Shown here in pieces: positions 1 to 5,995 of a stretch of 7,559 nt of DNA. Numbering within the stretch: position 1 is the first letter of the stretch; every line of letters starts with the position of its first letter. Below the pieces are notes generated by a model that saw nothing but the letters and a program-made list of their open reading frames with translations, was not told the origin of the DNA and searched no databases. The DNA is from Pontiella sp. Lineage in GTDB: Bacteria > Verrucomicrobiota > Kiritimatiellia > Kiritimatiellales > Pontiellaceae. The position numbers and the translations under genes are program-made. The stretch spans positions 1 through 7,559 of the forward strand of contig JAOZKS010000120.1 of assembly GCA_029935255.1 (NCBI GenBank), in the 5' to 3' direction.

Positions 1-80
1 CAAATGATGCGAACCACACCTTTGCGCCTGATTACCTTACACTGTTCACACATTCTTTTAACTGAAGCTCTAACTTTCAT
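1..80 (-). CDS. rpmJ: 50S ribosomal protein L36, 5' part (cut by window edge)
   Basis: This is the N-terminal part of L36, the smallest large-subunit protein, which binds 23S rRNA and usually holds a zinc ion. Translating from the ATG at 80 gives MKVRASVKRMCEQC followed by KVIRRKGVVRII, 26 complete codons before the window ends. The start MKVRASVK, the first zinc pair CEQC (residues 11-14) and the basic RRKGVVR stretch are typical of the cysteine-containing L36 form. The remaining Cys/His ligands lie outside the window. The start is one base after the infA stop (TGA-T-ATG). An AGGA ribosome binding site 8 bases upstream lies inside the last infA codons, so translation is probably coupled. In many bacteria rpsM, rpsK and rpoA follow; that cannot be seen here. 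Confidence 0.95.
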   Translation of the reverse strand, partial: MKVRASVKRMCEQCKVIRRKGVVRII

Positions 81-81
81 A

Positions 82-300
82 TCATTGTTCCTGATTTACA
101 ACCACACGCCCTTTAGACATGTCGTATGGCGACATTTCAACCGTAATCTCAGCGTTGATTTCAAACACTGAACGACCCATATCATGACGCCCTAAAAACG
201 CAACAAAACGGTGTCCATTACCTAGTTCCGCACCAAAAGCGTTGTTGTCTATCACGGATATCAAGCGTGCGTCTAGTAAAATTGTTTCTTTTTTATCCAT
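82..300 (-). CDS. infA: Translation initiation factor IF-1 (divergent)
   Basis: IF1 binds the 30S A site during initiation and works with IF2 and IF3. The product is 72 residues, the same as E. coli IF1, and should form a single S1-type OB fold. Family marks are AELGNGHRF (residues 24-32) and, near the end, ITVEMSPYDMSKGRVVV (52-68). The map-infA-rpmJ context also supports the call. The middle is unusual: where most IF1 proteins have HISGKMRKNYIRI, this one has FLGRHDMGRSVFEI (35-48). The region is one residue shorter and has lost most of its basic side chains. The C-terminus (NQEQ) also lacks the usual basic residues. The start ATG shares one base with the map stop. Its AAGG ribosome binding site sits in the loop of a hairpin at 301-316. 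The identity is secure; whether it keeps full IF1 activity is not known from sequence. Confidence 0.92.
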   Translation of the reverse strand: MDKKETILLDARLISVIDNNAFGAELGNGHRFVAFLGRHDMGRSVFEINAEITVEMSPYDMSKGRVVVNQEQ

Positions 301-1058
301 CAGAGCCCTTGCTCTGGAATCGTCAGGATCTCGGCCTTTTCTTTACCTACGGCAATCGTGTGTTCAAAATGAGCGGAAGGGAGCCGATCCTTGGTCACAA
401 CCGTCCACCCATCCTTGAGGGTTTCCGTCTTATGCATCCCTAGATTAATCATGGGTTCAATGGCAAAAGTCATCCCCGCCTTAAGGATCGGACCTCGCCC
501 AGGCGGGCCATAGTTCGGGATCTGGGGGTCTTCGTGCATTTCACGACCAATCCCGTGGCCTACGAAATCGCGAACCACAGAAAAACCCGCCCCTTCCGCA
601 ACACCCTGCACCGCGTTTGAAAGATCAGAAAGGCGGTTCCCTTCAACCGCCTTGGAGATCGCGGCAAAAAGCGATTCCTTTGTGACATCAAGCAACCGCT
701 GCCATTCAGGATCAATCTCTCCGGCAGCGACCGTGAGTGCCGTATCCCCCACAAACCCGCCATAGACCAGCCCGAAATCGATACTCACGATATCGCCACC
801 ACGAATCACTCGCGGGCCCGGAACCCCGTGCACCACCTCCTCGTTTACCGAAGAGCAAATATGTCCGGAGAAACCGTGGTAGCCAAAGAAAGCACAACGC
901 CCCTCCTGTTCCCGGGCAAGCTCGACCGCATATTCATCGAGTTCCTTTGTCGTCACTCCCGGCGCAACCTTGGCAGCAACCTTGTGCAGGATGGTTGCCG
1001 TTTTTTTTCCGCTGATTCGCATCGCGGCTAATTCATCTGGTTTTTTAACAATGATCAT
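300..1058 (-). CDS. map: Methionine aminopeptidase, type I
   Basis: This enzyme removes the initiator methionine from new proteins once the formyl group is gone, acting in the cytosol near the ribosome exit. The product is 252 residues, normal for the short type I form without the N-terminal zinc-finger extension. All five metal ligands of the pita-bread fold are visible: D94 in VSIDFG, D105 in VGDTA, H168 in VGHGIG, E201 in AIEPM and E232 in FEHT. The active-site histidines H77 (VVHGVP) and H175 (MHEDP) are also present. The start at 1058 places the KKPDELAAMRISG segment where other MAPs begin. It lies 3 bases after the adk stop, with only a weak ribosome binding site (GGGA about 8 bases upstream). 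The stop overlaps the infA start by one base. Being next to adk, infA and secY is a common arrangement for map. Confidence 0.97.
   Translation of the reverse strand: MIIVKKPDELAAMRISGKKTATILHKVAAKVAPGVTTKELDEYAVELAREQEGRCAFFGYHGFSGHICSSVNEEVVHGVPGPRVIRGGDIVSIDFGLVYGGFVGDTALTVAAGEIDPEWQRLLDVTKESLFAAISKAVEGNRLSDLSNAVQGVAEGAGFSVVRDFVGHGIGREMHEDPQIPNYGPPGRGPILKAGMTFAIEPMINLGMHKTETLKDGWTVVTKDRLPSAHFEHTIAVGKEKAEILTIPEQGL
301..316 (-). promoter_or_regulatory. Hairpin displaying the infA ribosome binding site
   Basis: In the mRNA, CAGAGC-AAGG-GCUCUG forms a perfect 6-bp stem with a 4-base loop. The loop is the only good Shine-Dalgarno match for infA (AAGG, 6 bases before the ATG), and the 3' arm of the stem directly abuts the start codon at 300. 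The same bases encode the last residues of map (EQGL and stop). The structure is read directly from the sequence. A role in tuning infA translation is inference. Confidence 0.45.
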
Positions 1059-1061
1059 CGC

Positions 1062-1706
1062 CTAGGTCCCAAGTCCTTCCAAAACAGCGTTTCGCACCTC
1101 TTCAATCGAAAGGGAGGCATCGACGCGTCGAATCGCCCCTTTGCCTTGGTAATAGTCGATCAGCGGGGCCGTGCGTTCCTTGTAGATACCCAGACGCTTT
1201 CTAACGGTGTCAGGGGCATCGTCCGAACGGAGTTGAAGGTCGCAAGCATCGTTATCGCATTTATCCGCGCACGAAGGGGGGTTATAGGCGATATGATACA
1301 CGGTTCCGCATTCGGTGCAGGTACGTCGCCCCGACAGACGTTTGATGATCAATTCATCAGGGCAATCCAGCTGAACCACTTCCGCAAGACGACCCCCGAA
1401 TTCATGAAGAAGTCTATCGAGACTTTCAGCTTGAATCAGGGTCCGCGGAAAACCGTCAAACAAAAATTTATCCGCCGCGCCCGCTTTTCCGAGAATATTG
1501 CGAATCATTCCCACAACGATTTCATCTGAAACAAACTTACCGTCATCCAACCGTAATTTCGCCTCAACCCCGAGGGGGGTTTCTTGCAGGATCTCTTCGC
1601 GCAGCAATTCGCCCGTGGAAATATGGGTGTACCCCTTCTCCGAAAAAACTTCGGCGACCGTGCCCTTGCCCGCGCCCGGCGGACCCAATAAGACTATTGC
1701 GGTCAT
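1062..1706 (-). CDS. adk: Adenylate kinase, long form with zinc-binding LID
   Basis: Adk interconverts ATP plus AMP and two ADP, keeping adenine nucleotides in balance in the cytosol. The product is 214 residues, typical of the long bacterial form. The P-loop GPPGAGKGT is at residues 8-16, the AMP-domain STGELLR at 30-36 and FDGFPRT at 83-89. The LID insert (about 122-160) has C130 and C133 (CTEC), then C150 and D153. This matches the Cys3-Asp zinc site known from Bacillus subtilis adenylate kinase, with the same residue numbers. C146 and C155 are additional nearby cysteines. The start ATG at 1706 overlaps the secY stop (ATGA). I see no good ribosome binding site at the right distance, so translation probably depends on ribosomes finishing secY. 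map follows after 3 bases. Confidence 0.97.
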   Translation of the reverse strand: MTAIVLLGPPGAGKGTVAEVFSEKGYTHISTGELLREEILQETPLGVEAKLRLDDGKFVSDEIVVGMIRNILGKAGAADKFLFDGFPRTLIQAESLDRLLHEFGGRLAEVVQLDCPDELIIKRLSGRRTCTECGTVYHIAYNPPSCADKCDNDACDLQLRSDDAPDTVRKRLGIYKERTAPLIDYYQGKGAIRRVDASLSIEEVRNAVLEGLGT

Positions 1707-3052
1707 TTTCTGCTGCGTAGCTTACCTTTTTTAAGGAAGCCATCATAGTGGCGCATCAGAAGGTGCGATTCGATTTGACGCATTGTATCAAGCATTACAC
1801 CCACAATGATGAGCAGGCTGGTTCCACCAAAAAACTGTGCAACATTGTATGGAATTTGTAATTGCGTTGAAATAATACTGGGCAAGAGAGCTATGACCGT
1901 AAGGAATACCGCGCCCGCCAACGTTAAACGGGTCATCGTACGATCCAAGAACTCTGCGGTTGGCCGTCCCGGCCGGATGCCAGGAACATATCCGCCCTGA
2001 GTCTTGAGGTTGTCGGCAATCTGAATGGGGTTGAACTGAGTCGCCACCCAGAAATAGGAGAAGAACAGGATCATGAGGCCGAAGAAAAACATGTACCAAA
2101 AAGAACCAATAGACATCGCCGCAGAAGCTGAATGCGCCCATTGCCATGGGAAAAAGCGAAGCACGAAGGCGGGAACGCCCATAATGGCCCCGGCGAAGAT
2201 GATTGGCATCACACCGGAGTAGTTGACTCGCAGAGGAAGATGCTGCGTTCCGCCCTGCATCATTTTACGCCCCACCATTCGCTTGGCAAACTGAACCGGA
2301 ATCTTTTGTTGCGCCTGAGTAATGGCCACAACACAAATAATCACAGTCAATAAAAGGAACAGCAACAAGGCCAAATGGAAAATCCCAATCTCGGCAACCC
2401 CATCAATACGAGTCATCTTGTCGACAAGCGACTTAATCGCCATGGGAAGGCCGCTGATAATGTTCACGGTGATGATAATCGATATCCCGTTTCCAATTCC
2501 CCGATCCGTAATTTGCTCACCAATCCACATGATTAACAGGGATGCTGTAAGCATTGAAACCATCGTCAGCATGATGAACCCGATTCCCGGAATACGAACC
2601 ACTTCAGCGGGAAGCCCCGACCCCAGGAAGTTGCCCGCCTGAAGCGAAACTCCGATACCGACTGCCTGAACCGCGCAGATGATTACGGTCAGATAGCGCG
2701 TGTATTGCGTAATTTTCTGCCGTCCCACATCGCCCTCACGGGCCAACTTTTCAAGGTGAGGTATCACCGAAGTCATCAGCTGCAAAATAATCGATGCACT
2801 AATGTAGGGCATAATTCCCAACGCGCCAATAGAACACTGAAGAAGCGCACCCCCGCTGAACATGTTGAACATTCCAAGGAATCCACCACCCGAGGCGGCC
2901 ATGTTATCGAAGTGCGCCCGAATCATAACCGCATCGACACCGGGTAGCGGAATCGCAGCGATGAGACGACAGATAAAGATCAGTCCAAACGTGAAAAGAA
3001 TACGTTGTCTGAGTTCAGGAATCTTAAAGGTATTGACGAAAGCGGAGAGCAT
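1703..3052 (-). CDS. secY: Protein translocase subunit SecY
   Basis: SecY is the channel of the Sec translocon in the inner membrane. It carries unfolded exported proteins driven by SecA, and nascent membrane proteins delivered by SRP. The product is 449 residues with about ten hydrophobic segments; roughly: 18-36, 71-93, 118-137, 154-172, 176-197, 213-242, 278-298, 324-346, 372-395 and 404-420. Family marks are the first cytoplasmic loop REGDVGRQKITQYTRY (105-120), GIGNGISIII (175-184), the positively charged loop QQKIPVQFAKRMVGRK (248-263), RVNYSGVMPIIFA (275-287) and the cytoplasmic loop GGYVPGIRPGRPT (353-365), which in E. coli contacts SecA and the ribosome. The tail HYDGFLKKGKLRSRK is basic. 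The start is 21 bases after rplO, with an AAAGG ribosome binding site about 10 bases upstream. It lies directly after rplO, as in most bacteria. Confidence 0.98.
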   Translation of the reverse strand: MLSAFVNTFKIPELRQRILFTFGLIFICRLIAAIPLPGVDAVMIRAHFDNMAASGGGFLGMFNMFSGGALLQCSIGALGIMPYISASIILQLMTSVIPHLEKLAREGDVGRQKITQYTRYLTVIICAVQAVGIGVSLQAGNFLGSGLPAEVVRIPGIGFIMLTMVSMLTASLLIMWIGEQITDRGIGNGISIIITVNIISGLPMAIKSLVDKMTRIDGVAEIGIFHLALLLFLLLTVIICVVAITQAQQKIPVQFAKRMVGRKMMQGGTQHLPLRVNYSGVMPIIFAGAIMGVPAFVLRFFPWQWAHSASAAMSIGSFWYMFFFGLMILFFSYFWVATQFNPIQIADNLKTQGGYVPGIRPGRPTAEFLDRTMTRLTLAGAVFLTVIALLPSIISTQLQIPYNVAQFFGGTSLLIIVGVMLDTMRQIESHLLMRHYDGFLKKGKLRSRK

Positions 3053-3073
3053 GGGATTGTGGCCTTTCGGTTT

Positions 3074-3514
3074 TTATACAATTTCGCAAGTACCGCCAGC
3101 GGCTTCGATCTTTTCCTTGGCCGAGGCGGAGAAGGCATTAACCTTAACGGTCAGTTTCTTTTCCACATTTCCACTACCCAGAATCTTCACGCCGTCGAAC
3201 CGGCCTTTGACCAAACCCTTCTCGCGGAGCAGTTCAATTGTTATTTCGGCACCCTCGTCGAATTTCGCGAGAGCATCCAGATTAACCGGAACAAAGGTTT
3301 TACGGGTGAAGTTATTAAAACCGCGTTTCGGCAACTTCCGAACAAGCGGCATTTGGCCCCCCTCGAACAACGGTTTATGTACACTACCGGTACGGGACAT
3401 CTGTCCCTTGTGACCGCGCGCAGAGGTTTTACCTTTTCCTGATGCCCGACCCCGTCCCAGACGGATCTTCCGATGCTTAGAGCCCTCTACAGTCTGCAAT
3501 GAATGCAAATCCAT
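3074..3514 (-). CDS. rplO: 50S ribosomal protein L15
   Basis: L15 is a late-assembling large-subunit protein whose long basic N-terminal tail threads into 23S rRNA. The product is 146 residues, close to the usual 144-150. The glycine-rich basic N-terminal region GRGRASGKGKTSARGHKGQ (20-38) is typical, followed by FEGGQMPLVRKLPKRGFNN (50-68). The globular C-terminal domain has KILGSGNVEKKLTVK and ends AAGGTCEIV. The start ATG is preceded by a strong AAGAGGA ribosome binding site. Only 21 bases separate it from the rpsE stop, so rpmD (L30), which lies here in many bacteria, is absent. secY follows after 21 bases. Confidence 0.98.
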   Translation of the reverse strand: MDLHSLQTVEGSKHRKIRLGRGRASGKGKTSARGHKGQMSRTGSVHKPLFEGGQMPLVRKLPKRGFNNFTRKTFVPVNLDALAKFDEGAEITIELLREKGLVKGRFDGVKILGSGNVEKKLTVKVNAFSASAKEKIEAAGGTCEIV

Positions 3515-3535
3515 GATTAAATCCTCTTAATGAAA

Positions 3536-4084
3536 TTAACCCTTGCGGGTTGCAAGTACTTCTTCCCTGGAACGCATTTTGCCCAGAGCTACCAAAGTTG
3601 CTTTTGTTACGTTCAGGTGGTTGTTACTACCCAGCGATTTTGCAAGCACATCCCGAACCCCCGCGAGCTCGAGCACGGCGCGGCAGGGTCCCCCGGCAAT
3701 AATACCGGTACCTTCGGATGCCGGGCGAATCAGAACCTGCGCCCCGCTGTATTTACCAATGGATTCGTGCGGAAGCGTAGTTCCGCGCATGGTTACGGTG
3801 CTGAGGTTGCGCTTGGCCACTTCACCTGCCTTGCGGATGGCTTCGGCAACTTCGGCCGCTTTTCCGAGTCCGTAGCCTACACGACCCTTACGGTCGCCCA
3901 CGACAACGAGTGCTCCAAAACTGAACCGACGGCCACCTTTTACCACCTTCGAGTTACGGCTGATATGAACTACCCGCTCCTCGAATTCAGATTTTTCCTT
4001 GAAATCCTTCCGGTCGCGAGGCTTACGATCCCTGCGATTATTCCGGTCGTTACGATCTTTACGTACTGTGCGTTCTTCTGCCAT
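3536..4084 (-). CDS. rpsE: 30S ribosomal protein S5 with charged N-terminal extension
   Basis: S5 sits on the solvent side of the 30S subunit near the decoding region. It influences accuracy, and in E. coli mutations in it can give spectinomycin resistance. The product is 182 residues. The S5 N-terminal RNA-binding signature, GGRRFSFGALVVVGDRKG (50-67) and GRVGYGLGKA (67-76), is intact, followed by the C-terminal domain with GGPCRAVLELAGVRDVLAKS (131-150). Residues 1-34 are a low-complexity stretch rich in Arg, Asp, Asn and Lys. By position against E. coli S5 the protein is about 23 residues longer at the N-terminus. It ends at EEVLATRKG, about 9 residues earlier than E. coli S5, whose tail is KSVEEILGK. 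The start is supported by an AAAGGAG ribosome binding site 8 bases upstream, so the extension is likely translated. Confidence 0.97.
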   Translation of the reverse strand: MAEERTVRKDRNDRNNRRDRKPRDRKDFKEKSEFEERVVHISRNSKVVKGGRRFSFGALVVVGDRKGRVGYGLGKAAEVAEAIRKAGEVAKRNLSTVTMRGTTLPHESIGKYSGAQVLIRPASEGTGIIAGGPCRAVLELAGVRDVLAKSLGSNNHLNVTKATLVALGKMRSREEVLATRKG

Positions 4085-4104
4085 GTGGGAACTCCTTTAA
4101 ATGC

Positions 4105-4440
4105 CTAGAATTTGAGTCCCGCTTCACGGGCACTATCGGCGAGGGCTTTAAGGTTTGCGCCGTAGGCGAAACCGCCCCGGTCGAATACAACGGTCTCGAT
4201 GCCCTTGCCTTTGGCAAGCTCAGCAGCCTTCGCGCCCAGCGCTTTGGCGGCCTCGACATTCTTTCCGGGAGTCGATGCGCCAGCGAGTGTGGTGCAAGCG
4301 TCATCATCGATAAATTGAACCTGTATCTGCTTGTTGGAACGGAATACCGCCATGCGCGGACGCGCGGCGGTTCCCTGAACCTTGTTGCGCACACGCAGGT
4401 GCCGACGAATTCTAAAATCTCTTTTTGTTTTAATGCTCAT
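4105..4440 (-). CDS. rplR: 50S ribosomal protein L18
   Basis: L18 binds 5S rRNA and, with L5 and L25-type proteins, anchors it in the central protuberance of the 50S subunit. The product is 111 residues, slightly shorter than E. coli L18 (117). The basic N-terminal region FRIRRHLRVRNKVQGTAARP is followed by RMAVFRSNKQIQVQFIDDD, and the protein ends with VVFDRGGFAYGANLKALADS and AREAGLKF, all characteristic. The start is only 2 bases past the rplF stop (TAA-TC-ATG). The likely ribosome binding site (AAGGCGG) is inside the last rplF codons, so translational coupling to rplF is probable. rpsE follows after 20 bases. Confidence 0.97.
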   Translation of the reverse strand: MSIKTKRDFRIRRHLRVRNKVQGTAARPRMAVFRSNKQIQVQFIDDDACTTLAGASTPGKNVEAAKALGAKAAELAKGKGIETVVFDRGGFAYGANLKALADSAREAGLKF

Positions 4441-4442
4441 GA

Positions 4443-4979
4443 TTATGCAACCGCCTTGCCTTCTTTACGACGAACCTGCTCACCGGAGTAGCGAACGCCC
4501 TTCCCTTTATACGGCTCAACGGGCGAGTAGTCGCGAATACGTGCCGCAACCTGACCGACCAGTTGTTTATCAATGCCTTCGACGGTAACCGTTGTGCCGC
4601 CCTGAACATCAACCTTGATCCCTTCGGGAATGCTGTAGTTGATGTCGTGCGAGTAGCCCAATGAGAGAATAATGTTTGTTCCCTGCAACTGGGCTTTATA
4701 ACCGACCCCTTCGATGAGAAGTTGTTTCTTATATCCGTTGCTTACACCAAGAACCATGTTGTTGATGATGCTGCGAACGGTGCCGAACATCGCCGCACTG
4801 TGCCGGGAAGCATCCGTACGCGAAACCACGACCGAGTTATCCTCGACAGCCACAGCAATGCACTCCGGGGCCGTGTATGACGACTCCCCTTTGGATCCCT
4901 TGACGGTAACCGTGGAACCCGCCATATCGACGGTTACACCGGTTGGGATTGAAATGGGTTGTTTTCCTATTCTAGACAT
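4443..4979 (-). CDS. rplF: 50S ribosomal protein L6
   Basis: L6 is a two-domain large-subunit protein near the factor-binding site and the L7/L12 stalk base. From the ATG at 4979 the product is 178 residues, the usual length, beginning MSRIGKQPISIPTG as in most L6 proteins. The C-terminal signature SPVEPYKGKGVRYSGE (152-167) and the lysine/arginine-rich end are present. An upstream in-frame start at 5021 exists but would add 14 residues not found in the family. It would also overlap rpsH by 35 bases and lacks the good ribosome binding site. TAGGAG lies 4 bases before 4979, and its TAG is the rpsH stop codon. The gene is therefore tightly coupled to rpsH. Confidence 0.97.
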   Translation of the reverse strand: MSRIGKQPISIPTGVTVDMAGSTVTVKGSKGESSYTAPECIAVAVEDNSVVVSRTDASRHSAAMFGTVRSIINNMVLGVSNGYKKQLLIEGVGYKAQLQGTNIILSLGYSHDINYSIPEGIKVDVQGGTTVTVEGIDKQLVGQVAARIRDYSPVEPYKGKGVRYSGEQVRRKEGKAVA

Positions 4980-4983
4980 AATT

Positions 4984-4989
4984 CTCCTA
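4984..4989 (-). promoter_or_regulatory. rplF ribosome binding site overlapping the rpsH stop
   Basis: The mRNA reads UAGGAG-AAUU-AUG. The UAG is the rpsH stop and AGGAG is the rplF Shine-Dalgarno sequence. This fixes the rplF start at 4979 rather than the upstream in-frame codon at 5021. Confidence 0.8.
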
Positions 4990-5385
4990 CCAGACGTAGC
5001 AGAGGACTTCGCCTCCGACATTCTGTTTTCTGGCTTCGTTATCGGTCATGACCCCCGAAGAGGTACTCAAGATTGCAATGCCAATTCCGCCCAAAACACG
5101 TGGAACCTCGGTCGAGTTCACGTACTTGCGGCAGCTGGGCTTGCTAATGCGCCGAAGCCCCTGGATGATCGGCTCGCGTTCAACCGTATATTTCAAGAAA
5201 ACTTTCAGAACGCTTTTGCCCTCTTCGTTTTCCATGGTGTAGTCCTTGATGAAACCTTCCGATTTCAACAGGCGCGCAACCTCGCTCTTCATTTTTGAAT
5301 GCGGCATTTGCACAATTTTCTTTTCCGCCATATTCGCATTGCGAATGCGGGTCAACATGTCAGCAATTGGATCAGTTAAAACCAT
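4987..5385 (-). CDS. rpsH: 30S ribosomal protein S8
   Basis: S8 is a primary binder of 16S rRNA helix 21 that nucleates the 30S platform. In E. coli it also represses translation of the spc operon by binding its mRNA near the rplE start. The product is 132 residues, the family norm. It begins MVLTDPIADMLTRIRNA and ends with the C-terminal RNA-binding signature STSSGVMTDNEARK (107-120) and GGEVLCYVW (124-132). The start has an AAAGG ribosome binding site about 8 bases upstream. Only 18 bases separate it from rplE, so rpsN (S14), usually found here, is absent. Confidence 0.98.
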   Translation of the reverse strand: MVLTDPIADMLTRIRNANMAEKKIVQMPHSKMKSEVARLLKSEGFIKDYTMENEEGKSVLKVFLKYTVEREPIIQGLRRISKPSCRKYVNSTEVPRVLGGIGIAILSTSSGVMTDNEARKQNVGGEVLCYVW

Positions 5386-5403
5386 TTTAAATACCTTTAC
5401 TTA

Positions 5404-5952
5404 TTAATTGCTCGCTGCAGCAAACGGCATTCCCATCAGCTTAAGGAGCTCTTTGGCTTCCCCATCACTTTGGGCCGTCGTTACAAACGTAATATCCATA
5501 CCGTGTACTTTTTTCACCTTATCCGGATCGATTTCAGGAAACACGGTCTGCTCCTGCATCCCCATGGAATAATTGCCTTGCCCATCGAACGATTCACCGG
5601 GAATTCCGCGGAAGTCGCGAATCCGCGGCAACGCCACGTTCACCAGACGATCCATGAATTCATACATCCGATTATTACGTAGCGTAACCTTGGCACCGAT
5701 CGGCATACCTTCACGCAATTTAAAGTTCGAAACACTCAACTTCGCCTTGGTGATCACCGCTTTTTGTCCGGTAATCTTACCCAGATCATCAGCAACAGCC
5801 TGCAAAGCATCACGATCATGTGCCGTCGATACGCAGAGGTTCAGGACAATCTTATCGATCTTCGGAACCTGCATTTTATTCTTGTAGCCCTGAGACTTAA
5901 TCAACTCGGGGGCCACTACATCTGTATATTTGGTTTTCATTGTTGGGACCAT
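5404..5952 (-). CDS. rplE: 50S ribosomal protein L5
   Basis: L5 binds 5S rRNA and contacts P-site tRNA in the central protuberance. The product is 182 residues from the ATG at 5952 (E. coli L5 is 179). Conserved parts are VPKIDKIVLN (29-38), ITGQKAVITKAK (60-71), REGMPIGAKVTLR (80-92), LPRIRDFRG (108-116) and GNYSMGMQEQTVFPEID (126-142). Three in-frame starts compete: TTG 5967, ATG 5952 and ATG 5940. GGAGG lies 8 bases before 5952 and overlaps the TTG, so I chose 5952. The 5940 start would give 178 residues but has no site at a suitable distance. Two in-frame stops lie in tandem (TAATAA). The 43-base gap before this gene is the longest in the window and contains possible regulatory structure. 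Confidence 0.97.
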   Translation of the reverse strand: MVPTMKTKYTDVVAPELIKSQGYKNKMQVPKIDKIVLNLCVSTAHDRDALQAVADDLGKITGQKAVITKAKLSVSNFKLREGMPIGAKVTLRNNRMYEFMDRLVNVALPRIRDFRGIPGESFDGQGNYSMGMQEQTVFPEIDPDKVKKVHGMDITFVTTAQSDGEAKELLKLMGMPFAAASN

Positions 5953-5962
5953 CAATCCGTCC
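5946..5962 (-). promoter_or_regulatory. Possible short hairpin enclosing the rplE start codon
   Basis: GGAC (from 5962) can pair with GUCC (ending at 5946), giving a 4-bp stem with a 9-base loop. The loop contains the AUG, and the stem uses part of the GGAGG ribosome binding site. It is short and could be chance, but it lies where E. coli S8 represses the spc operon. Confidence 0.25.
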
Positions 5963-5965
5963 TCC
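5961..5965 (-). promoter_or_regulatory. rplE ribosome binding site (sets the start)
   Basis: GGAGG in the mRNA lies 8 bases before the ATG at 5952. It overlaps the alternative TTG at 5967-5965, which rules that codon out as the main start. Confidence 0.75.
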
Positions 5966-5976
5966 AAAAAATTCTT

Positions 5977-5993
5977 GTTCCAGAATCAGGAAC
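5977..5993 (-). promoter_or_regulatory. Hairpin in the rplX-rplE spacer
   Basis: GUUCC and GGAAC form a perfect 5-bp stem around a 7-base loop (UGAUUCU), followed four bases later by a run of six U. It is too short and AU-rich for a convincing terminator, and the operon plainly continues. A translational control element or a weak transcription pause is possible. Confidence 0.3.
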
Positions 5994-5995
5994 TG

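Noticed and set aside
1001..1008. Run of eight A in the map mRNA, forming an in-frame A-AAA-AAA slippery site (residues 17-20)
   Set aside because: A -1 shift would reach a stop after about 25 codons and give no plausible product. No stimulating hairpin is evident, and the full-length enzyme is intact. Lys-Lys coding explains it.
3053..3073. CCGAAAGG in the rplO-secY gap as a GNRA-type hairpin
   Set aside because: The stem would be only 2 bp. The AAAGG is better explained as the secY ribosome binding site.
2862..3413. Plus-strand open frame of 183 codons opposite secY and rplO
   Set aside because: It lies antisense to two clearly conserved genes, resembles no family I know, and has no independent support. 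It is a shadow of the coding strand.
3530..4108. Plus-strand open frame of 192 codons opposite rpsE
   Set aside because: It mirrors the whole of rpsE in antisense and has no recognisable motifs. Long antisense frames are expected opposite genes with this codon use.
4980..5021. Longer rplF starting at 5021
   Set aside because: The extra 14 residues do not fit the L6 family, the start overlaps rpsH, and the AGGAG site points to 4979.
5953..5967. rplE start at the TTG at 5967
   Set aside because: The TTG overlaps the GGAGG ribosome binding site, which is correctly spaced for the ATG at 5952.
5971..5993. Hairpin plus U-run between rplX and rplE read as a terminator
   Set aside because: The stem is only 5 bp and not GC-rich, and essential r-protein genes continue directly downstream on the same strand.
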